Below are positions 1 to 3,985 of a stretch of DNA of 6,971 bases, in pieces. How positions within the stretch are numbered: the first letter of the stretch is position 1; every line of letters begins with the position of its first letter. Under the pieces are notes generated by a model. The model was given only the letters and a program-made list of their open reading frames with translations, made no database searches and was not told the DNA's origin. The DNA comes from an uncultured Lysobacteraceae bacterium (lineage in GTDB: Bacteria; Pseudomonadota; Gammaproteobacteria; Xanthomonadales; Xanthomonadaceae). Location of the stretch: NCBI GenBank assembly GCA_946886995.1, contig CAMPJU010000064.1, positions 1-6,971 of the forward strand, written 5' to 3'. The translations under genes were made by a program, and so were the position numbers.

Positions 1-186
1 CTCGGGGTGGAAGGCGAGCGCGAGGCCGAGTGGGTGCTGGTCGACCTCGGCGACGTGGTGGTCCACGTGATGCTGCCGCGGGTGCGCGAGTTCTACGCGC
101 TCGAGCGGCTGTGGACGGTCGGCGACGAGCCGCCGGACGGCATCGACGAGTACGGTGACGACGGCGAAGCGCGCGAAGCGTCCTGA
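1..186 (+). CDS. rsfS: Ribosome silencing factor RsfS, C-terminal part (5' end outside window)
   Basis: The frame is open from the first base and gives 61 residues ending at a TGA. The visible part carries the RsfS (Iojap/DUF143) C-terminal signature: a [14 protein letters not shown] segment at visible residues 11-24, then the F-Y-x-L-E-R-L-W helix at 31-38. E. coli RsfS has nearly the same stretch and stops at that Trp. Known role: RsfS binds uL14 of the 50S subunit and blocks 30S joining, which lowers translation in stationary phase or starvation. About the first half of the protein lies upstream of the window. After the conserved Trp there is a 23-residue Asp/Glu/Gly-rich tail that E. coli RsfS lacks. 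rlmH follows after 39 nt on the same strand, the usual rsfS-rlmH pairing, so the two are probably one transcript. Family identification is firm; a role for the tail is unknown. Confidence 0.95.
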   Translation, partial: LGVEGEREAEWVLVDLGDVVVHVMLPRVREFYALERLWTVGDEPPDGIDEYGDDGEAREAS

Positions 187-225
187 CACGCGGTCGCGCC
201 CCGCGACGCCGCGGGTTCGGGCTGC

Positions 226-696
226 ATGAAGGCGCGGCTGGTCGCCGTCGGCGAACGGGCGCCCGGCTGGGTGTCCGAGGGATTCGCCGAATACCGCAAG
301 CGCCTTTCGCACTGGCTGCCGCTGGAGCTCGTCGAGATCACGCCCGGACTGCGCGGGAAGAACCGCGACGCCACGCGCGCGACCGCGGATGAAGGCACCC
401 GCGTCCTGGCGGCGTTGCCGAAGGACGGCTGGGTCGTCGCGCTGGAGGGACAGGGCAAGCCCTGGACATCGGAACAGCTTGCTGCGCGACTGGAGCATTG
501 GCGCACGCAGGGCCGCGACCTCGCGTTCCTCGTCGGTGGCCCCGAAGGCCATGCCCCGGATGTACTGGCGCGGGCCGACGAGCAGTGGTCGCTCGGCCCG
601 CTCACCCTTCCGCACATGCTGGTCCGCCTGGTGGCGGCCGAGCAGCTGTACCGCGCCGCGGCGCTGCTCGCCAACCACCCCTACCACCGCGCCTGA
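226..696 (+). CDS. rlmH: 23S rRNA (pseudouridine-1915-N3)-methyltransferase RlmH
   Basis: This 156-residue protein has the usual RlmH length and aligns end to end with E. coli RlmH. It starts M-K-x-x-L-V-A-V-G, has G-K-P-W at 77-80, the SAM-binding loop L-V-G-G-P-E-G at 102-108, the S-L-x-x-L-T-L-P-H segment at 122-130, a V-A-A-E-Q-L-Y-R-A helix at 136-144 and the C-terminal N-H-P-Y-H-R at 150-155. These are the trefoil-knot SAM site and substrate-side residues of the SPOUT superfamily. The enzyme works as a homodimer and methylates N3 of pseudouridine 1915 in helix 69 of 23S rRNA, on assembled 70S ribosomes. The ATG is chosen because it matches the family N-terminus exactly. The Shine-Dalgarno is weak (a GGG about 10 nt upstream), so translation may depend on flow from rsfS. 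Its stop lies 6 bp from the stop of a convergent small ORF. Confidence 0.97.
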   Translation: MKARLVAVGERAPGWVSEGFAEYRKRLSHWLPLELVEITPGLRGKNRDATRATADEGTRVLAALPKDGWVVALEGQGKPWTSEQLAARLEHWRTQGRDLAFLVGGPEGHAPDVLARADEQWSLGPLTLPHMLVRLVAAEQLYRAAALLANHPYHRA

Positions 697-702
697 GCGC
701 CG

Positions 703-891
703 TCAGCCTGGATTGGCGGTCTCGTCGGGGTCGCGGTCGACGCCGCCCTCGTCGGGGGAGGGCGGGTCGTCCCTGCCGTGGGGCTGGTGCGCATCGCCAC
801 CGTTGCGCGGGGACTTTTCCGCGTAGCCCGCGTTGTCGTCCGGCTCCGGTTCGGCCCGCGCCGGGGTGGGCGTGTCGCGGCCGACGGTCAC
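703..891 (-). CDS. Probable small acidic disordered protein (62 aa), translationally coupled to the SIMPL gene
   Basis: I do not recognise this protein. On the minus strand a GTG at 891-889 overlaps the SIMPL-protein TGA (890-888) as GTGA, a classic coupling arrangement, and the frame stays open for 62 codons. There is no Met codon inside, so GTG is the only reasonable start, and no convincing Shine-Dalgarno is visible. Support for coding is codon composition: only about six codons end in A or T, while over 40% have A or T at the second position, the pattern of real genes in high-GC genomes. The product has 15 Asp/Glu, 6 Arg/Lys and 11 Pro and almost no bulky hydrophobics; the only aromatic is Tyr23, in a D-D-N-A-G-Y-A-E-K patch at 18-26. 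It has no signal peptide or membrane segment, so it would be cytoplasmic and intrinsically disordered. It could instead be a non-coding tail of the SIMPL transcript. Confidence 0.55.
   Translation of the reverse strand: MTVGRDTPTPARAEPEPDDNAGYAEKSPRNGGDAHQPHGRDDPPSPDEGGVDRDPDETANPG
739..768. terminator. GC-rich hairpin near the rlmH / small-ORF convergence (possible non-canonical terminator)
   Basis: An 8-bp perfect inverted repeat (CCGCCCTC at 743-750 and GAGGGCGG at 758-765, 7-nt loop) extends by three more pairs (GAC 739-741 with GTC 766-768) across a single bulged G at 742. It starts 42 nt after the rlmH stop. Being symmetric, it could act on transcripts from either side. Neither side has a T-tract, so it is not a standard intrinsic terminator, and it lies inside the predicted small ORF. 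It may only slow polymerase or protect a 3' end. Confidence 0.25.
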
Positions 892-1664
892 CGGCCGAGC
901 TCGAACACGACGTCGAGGTTGACGGTCAACGTCGATTCGCCGGGCGAGATCGGCGTCGATGCGCCCGACTCGGCGGCATCCATCGCCATCATCCGCATCG
1001 GCACGGGCGGGCCGAAGCCGCCGCCCTCGGAGATGCTGGCGATGCGGCGCACGCGCATGCCCAGTGCCTCGGCATACATCTGCGCGCGCCCGCGCGCCTT
1101 CTCCAGTGCGGCGCGGCGTGCCTCGTCGTAGGCGGCGTCCTTTTCGTCGTCGGCGATGTCGAAGCTCGGGCCGTGCACCTGGTTGGCGCCGCTGGCGACC
1201 AGCGCGTCCAGCACGTCGCCCAGACCGCCGATGTCGCGCACGGTGACCTGCACGGTGTTGGTGGCCTGGTAGCCGGTGATCGCCGGCGTGCTGTTCTCGC
1301 GATAGTCGTACTGCGGGTGCACGTTCACGCCCGTGGTCTGCACGTCGCGTTCCGCGATGCCGGCGCCGCGGATGGCGGCCATCACCTTCTCCATCTGCGC
1401 CGCGTTCGCGCGCATCGCCGCGTCCGCCTCGGTCGCCTGCGTCACCACGCCGGCGGACACCCGGGCGATGTCGGGCACGCGCGTGGCATCGGCCTGGGCC
1501 GAGACCGAAAGCAGCGTGCCGTCGCCCGGCAGGATCGGGGCCGGCGCGGTCGACTGCGCAGTGGCGCCGCCGGCCATCGCCAGGCCGAGCGCGGTGGCCA
1601 GGGCCAGCATCGGCAGCCGCAGCGGGCGGCCGCGGGCCCGGGAAATCGTCTGGTTCGCTCGCAT
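888..1664 (-). CDS. Secreted/periplasmic SIMPL-domain (DUF541) protein
   Basis: This 258-residue protein has a clear Sec signal peptide: Arg-rich n-region (residues 1-16), hydrophobic core (17-30) and an A-x-A type site, with likely cleavage after Ala36 in A-T-A-Q. The mature part is a SIMPL/DUF541 domain: an N-terminal strand L-L-S-V-S-A-Q-A-D at 51-59, an Asp/Ala-rich helix with the family N-A-A-Q-M pattern near 87-91, I-x-x-x-D-V-Q-T-T-G-V-N-V at 103-115, a Y-x-A-x-N-T-V-Q-V-T-V strand at 132-142, A-L-E-K-A-R-x-R-A near 186-194, and a final strand T-L-T-V-N-L-D-V-V-F-E-L at 245-256. Relatives include E. coli YggE, linked to oxidative-stress tolerance, and Brucella BP26, an oligomeric periplasmic antigen; the biochemical function is unsettled. 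The ATG is chosen for its strong upstream GGAGG. The gene sits inverted between two plus-strand housekeeping blocks and diverges from maf. Its stop overlaps a small ORF. Confidence 0.93.
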   Translation of the reverse strand: MRANQTISRARGRPLRLPMLALATALGLAMAGGATAQSTAPAPILPGDGTLLSVSAQADATRVPDIARVSAGVVTQATEADAAMRANAAQMEKVMAAIRGAGIAERDVQTTGVNVHPQYDYRENSTPAITGYQATNTVQVTVRDIGGLGDVLDALVASGANQVHGPSFDIADDEKDAAYDEARRAALEKARGRAQMYAEALGMRVRRIASISEGGGFGPPVPMRMMAMDAAESGASTPISPGESTLTVNLDVVFELGR

Positions 1665-1670
1665 GGTGAG

Positions 1671-1675
1671 CCTCC
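1671..1675 (-). promoter_or_regulatory. Ribosome binding site of the SIMPL-domain gene
   Basis: On the minus strand GGAGG lies 6 nt upstream of the ATG at 1664-1662, a textbook Shine-Dalgarno spacing. It fixes the start of this gene and contrasts with the absence of any such motif before the divergent maf start. Confidence 0.8.
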
Positions 1676-1785
1676 GTTGGAATCCCGGACAGCGTGGGCG
1701 CCGTGCCGTTGACCGAAAGTGAACGGGCGTCGCATCCCGGGCCCGCGGACGCCTGCGCCGGGGTCGGGTGGCCGGGGCAGCGGGT

Positions 1786-1791
1786 TATTCT
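1786..1791 (+). promoter_or_regulatory. Candidate -10 element for a leaderless maf transcript
   Basis: TATTCT matches the sigma-70 -10 consensus at four of six positions, including the key first T, second A and last T. It sits in the only AT-rich patch (1785-1793) of the 133-bp divergent gap. Its last base is 7 nt before the A of the maf ATG (1798), which would place the transcription start at the start codon. No TTGACA-like -35 is visible at 16-18 bp spacing, so the call is tentative. Confidence 0.35.
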
Positions 1792-1797
1792 TTCGTG

Positions 1798-2373
1798 ATG
1801 CTGTATCTGGCTTCGCGTTCGCCCCGGCGCTCCGAACTGCTGGCCCGCCTCGGGGTCGACTTCGGGCTGCTCGACGTCCAGGTGCCCGAGCAACGGCTCC
1901 CGGACGAGCCCCCGTCCGATTACGTGCGGCGCGTGGCCCGGGAGAAGGCCGGCGCGGGCCTGCTGAAGGTCGTCGGCACGCCCGGCGCCGTGGTGCTCGG
2001 CTCCGACACCGAGGTCGTGCTCGGCGACGAGGTGTTCGGCAAGCCCCGCGACGCCGCTGACGCGACGGCCATGCTGCGCCGCCTGTCCGGCCACACCCAC
2101 CACGTGCTCTCGTCGGTCTGGCTGGTCGCGGCCGACCGCGAGGTGCAGGCGATGTCCGTGTCCGAGGTGACCTTCGCGAACCTCGGGGACGCGCAGGTCG
2201 CTGCGTACGTCGCCACCGGCGAATGCGAGGGCAAGGCCGGCGCCTACGCGATCCAGGGCATCGCCGAGGCCTTCGTCACGCGGCTGTCGGGCAGCTACTC
2301 CGGCGTCATGGGGCTGCCGCTGCACGACACCGCGCGGCTGCTCGCCGGCTTCGGCCTGGGGCCGCTGGCATGA
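1798..2373 (+). CDS. maf: Maf-family nucleotide pyrophosphatase, YhdE type (dTTP/UTP pyrophosphatase)
   Basis: This 191-residue protein has the usual Maf length. Motifs: the N-terminal nucleotide-binding [12 protein letters not shown] at 4-15, G-S-D-T-E-V-V-L at 68-75 with Asp70 equivalent to the catalytic Asp70 of E. coli YhdE, F-G-K-P at 80-83 with Lys82 also at the E. coli position, [10 protein letters not shown] in the C-terminal half, and [11 protein letters not shown] near the end. The S-P-R-R motif and G-I/A-Q-G loop indicate the YhdE (dTTP/UTP) group, not the YceF (m7GTP) group. Members hydrolyse non-canonical or pyrimidine NTPs to NMP and pyrophosphate in the cytoplasm; overproduction inhibits septation in some bacteria. 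The ATG at 1798 gives the family N-terminus. A GTG at 1768 would add ten unrelated residues and GTG 1795 one Val. There is no Shine-Dalgarno before the start. rng follows after 10 nt, as in E. coli. Confidence 0.95.
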   Translation: MLYLASRSPRRSELLARLGVDFGLLDVQVPEQRLPDEPPSDYVRRVAREKAGAGLLKVVGTPGAVVLGSDTEVVLGDEVFGKPRDAADATAMLRRLSGHTHHVLSSVWLVAADREVQAMSVSEVTFANLGDAQVAAYVATGECEGKAGAYAIQGIAEAFVTRLSGSYSGVMGLPLHDTARLLAGFGLGPLA

Positions 2374-2375
2374 GG
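2372..2375 (+). promoter_or_regulatory. Ribosome binding site of rng, embedded in the maf stop codon
   Basis: GAGG lies 8 nt before the rng ATG (2384) and shares its first two bases with the maf TGA (2371-2373). Ribosomes finishing maf would sit on the rng initiation region, so translation of the two is probably coupled. Confidence 0.6.
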
Positions 2376-2383
2376 CCACCGGC

Positions 2384-3961
2384 ATGAGCGAGGAGATCCT
2401 GGTCAACGTGACGCCGCGCGAGACGCGCGTGGCCGTGGTCGAGAACGGGATGCTGCAGGAGCTCCACATCGAGCGCGGCTGGCGTCGCGGCGTGGTGGGC
2501 AACATCTACAAGGGCAAGGTCCAGCGGGTGATGCCCGGGATGCAGGCCGCGTTCGTCGAGATCGGCCTGGAGCGCGCGGCGTTCCTGCACGCCAACGACA
2601 TCCTGCGGCCCGCGCCGGTGACCAGCAACGGCCCGGAGCAGGACGCCGATGCCGCCGCGCTGCCGGCGCAGGCGACGCCCACGATCACCGAGCTGCTGAC
2701 CGAGGGCCAGGACATCATCGTCCAGGTCGTCAAGGATCCGATCGGCGGCAAGGGCGCGCGGCTCACCACGCAACTGAGCATCCCGTCGCGCTATCTCGTG
2801 CTGCTGCCGCAGTCGAAGGTGGTGGGCGTGTCGGCGCGCATCGAGGACGAGGCCGAGCGCGCACGTCTCAAGGGGCTGGTCGCGGAGTTCGCCGGTCACG
2901 CGCACGGTGGCGCGGCCGCCCAGGGCTACATCGTCCGCACCAATGCCGAAGGCCAGCCGGCCGAGGCGCTCGCCGAGGACATCGCCTACCTGAGCCGCGC
3001 GTGGGCGCTGGTCGAACGGCAGGCCAAGGCGGCAAAGGTCGGCGGCCGCGTCTACGAGGACCTCAGCCTGCCGTTGCGCGCGGTGCGCGACCTGATGCGC
3101 CGCGACGTCGAGAAGGTGAAGGTCGACTCCCGCGAGACCTGGGAAAAGCTGCGCGCGTTCGCCGCGCAGTACATGCCGCCGCTCGTGGGCGCTGGTGATC
3201 CCGGCCCGGACGCCGGTCCCGACGACGATCCCGACGGCGATTCCGCGCTCGCGGCGAAGATCGAGCACTACGCGGGCGCGCGTCCGATCTTCGACCTGTA
3301 CGGCGTCGAGGACGAGATCCAGCGCGCGCTCGAGAAGCAGGTCCCGCTCAAGTCCGGCGGCAGCCTGGTCATCGACCAGACCGAGGCGATGACCACCATC
3401 GACGTCAACACCGGCTCGTTCCTGGGGCAGCGCAACCTGGAGGAGACGGTGTACCGCACCAACCTCGAGGCGGCGCAGGCGGTGGCGCGGCAGCTGCGCC
3501 TGCGGAACCTGGGCGGCATCATCATCATCGACTTCATCGACATGTCCGACGCCGAGCACCGGCGCCAGGTGCTGCGCACGCTGGAGAAGGCGCTCAGCCG
3601 CGACCATGCGCGCACGACGGTCTACGACTTCTCGCCGCTGGGCCTGGTGGAGATGACCCGCAAGCGGACGGTGGAGTCGCTGGAGCGCCAGTTGTGCGAG
3701 CCCTGCCACGAGTGCGGCGGGCGCGGCACGCTGAAGACGCCGGAGACGGTGACCTACGAGATCTTCCGCGAGATCGTCCGCCAGGTGCGGCAGTTCGAGG
3801 CGGGCCGCTTGCTGGTGATCGCCTCGCCGAAGATCGTGGCCAGGATCACCGACGAGGAATCGGCCGCGGTGGCCGAACTCGAGGAATTCCTCGGCAAGTC
3901 CATCCGGCTGCAGCCGGACGACCAGTACGCGCAGGAGCAGTTCGATGTCGTCCTGCTCTGA
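2384..3961 (+). CDS. rng: Ribonuclease G
   Basis: This 525-residue protein aligns from first to last residue with E. coli RNase G (489 aa): start E-x-L-V-N-V-T-P-x-E-T-R-V-A, S1 RNA-binding domain at about 36-120 (G-N-I-Y-K-G-K-V at 39-46, P-G-M-Q-A-A-F-V at 51-58), 5'-monophosphate sensor and RNase-H-like region, then the DNase I-like catalytic core. The two Mg-binding Asp are present: Asp340 in T-I-D-V-N-T-G and Asp383 in I-I-D-F-I-D-M, 43 residues apart as in RNase E (303/346). Cys441 and Cys444 (C-H-E-C) form the zinc link for the dimer, with a third Cys at 438. The end Q-E-Q-F-D-V-V-L-L is family-typical. There is no RNase E-type C-terminal scaffold. Role: single-strand endonuclease that matures the 16S rRNA 5' end and turns over some mRNAs. 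Two insertions relative to E. coli account for most of the extra length, one of them an Asp/Gly/Pro-rich stretch at about 268-287. Confidence 0.97.
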   Translation: MSEEILVNVTPRETRVAVVENGMLQELHIERGWRRGVVGNIYKGKVQRVMPGMQAAFVEIGLERAAFLHANDILRPAPVTSNGPEQDADAAALPAQATPTITELLTEGQDIIVQVVKDPIGGKGARLTTQLSIPSRYLVLLPQSKVVGVSARIEDEAERARLKGLVAEFAGHAHGGAAAQGYIVRTNAEGQPAEALAEDIAYLSRAWALVERQAKAAKVGGRVYEDLSLPLRAVRDLMRRDVEKVKVDSRETWEKLRAFAAQYMPPLVGAGDPGPDAGPDDDPDGDSALAAKIEHYAGARPIFDLYGVEDEIQRALEKQVPLKSGGSLVIDQTEAMTTIDVNTGSFLGQRNLEETVYRTNLEAAQAVARQLRLRNLGGIIIIDFIDMSDAEHRRQVLRTLEKALSRDHARTTVYDFSPLGLVEMTRKRTVESLERQLCEPCHECGGRGTLKTPETVTYEIFREIVRQVRQFEAGRLLVIASPKIVARITDEESAAVAELEEFLGKSIRLQPDDQYAQEQFDVVLL

Positions 3962-3985
3962 CGCCCGCGGTCCCGGGGCCGGCTG

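Noticed and set aside
193..207. GTCGCG-CCC-CGCGAC dyad between rsfS and rlmH
   Set aside because: A 6-bp stem with a 3-nt loop and no T-tract is common by chance in such GC-rich DNA, and the two genes are expected to be co-transcribed.
498..1712. 404-codon plus-strand frame over rlmH and antisense to the SIMPL gene
   Set aside because: The product is Arg/Gly/Ala-rich without a domain and spans the end of one firm gene and the whole opposite strand of another.
1709..1714. TTGACC as a possible -35 box for maf
   Set aside because: There is no -10 match at 16-18 bp downstream, and it is too far from the TATTCT at 1786 to pair with it.
1768..1797. Upstream GTG start for maf, adding ten residues
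   Set aside because: The added residues do not belong to the Maf family N-terminus, which begins right at the ATG at 1798.
892..2505. Upstream part of the long minus-strand frame that ends at 703, including its ATG at 2505
   Set aside because: From 2505 down to the SIMPL stop it is a shadow of rng, maf and the SIMPL gene. Only the last 62 codons, beyond the SIMPL stop, show coding-type codon use.
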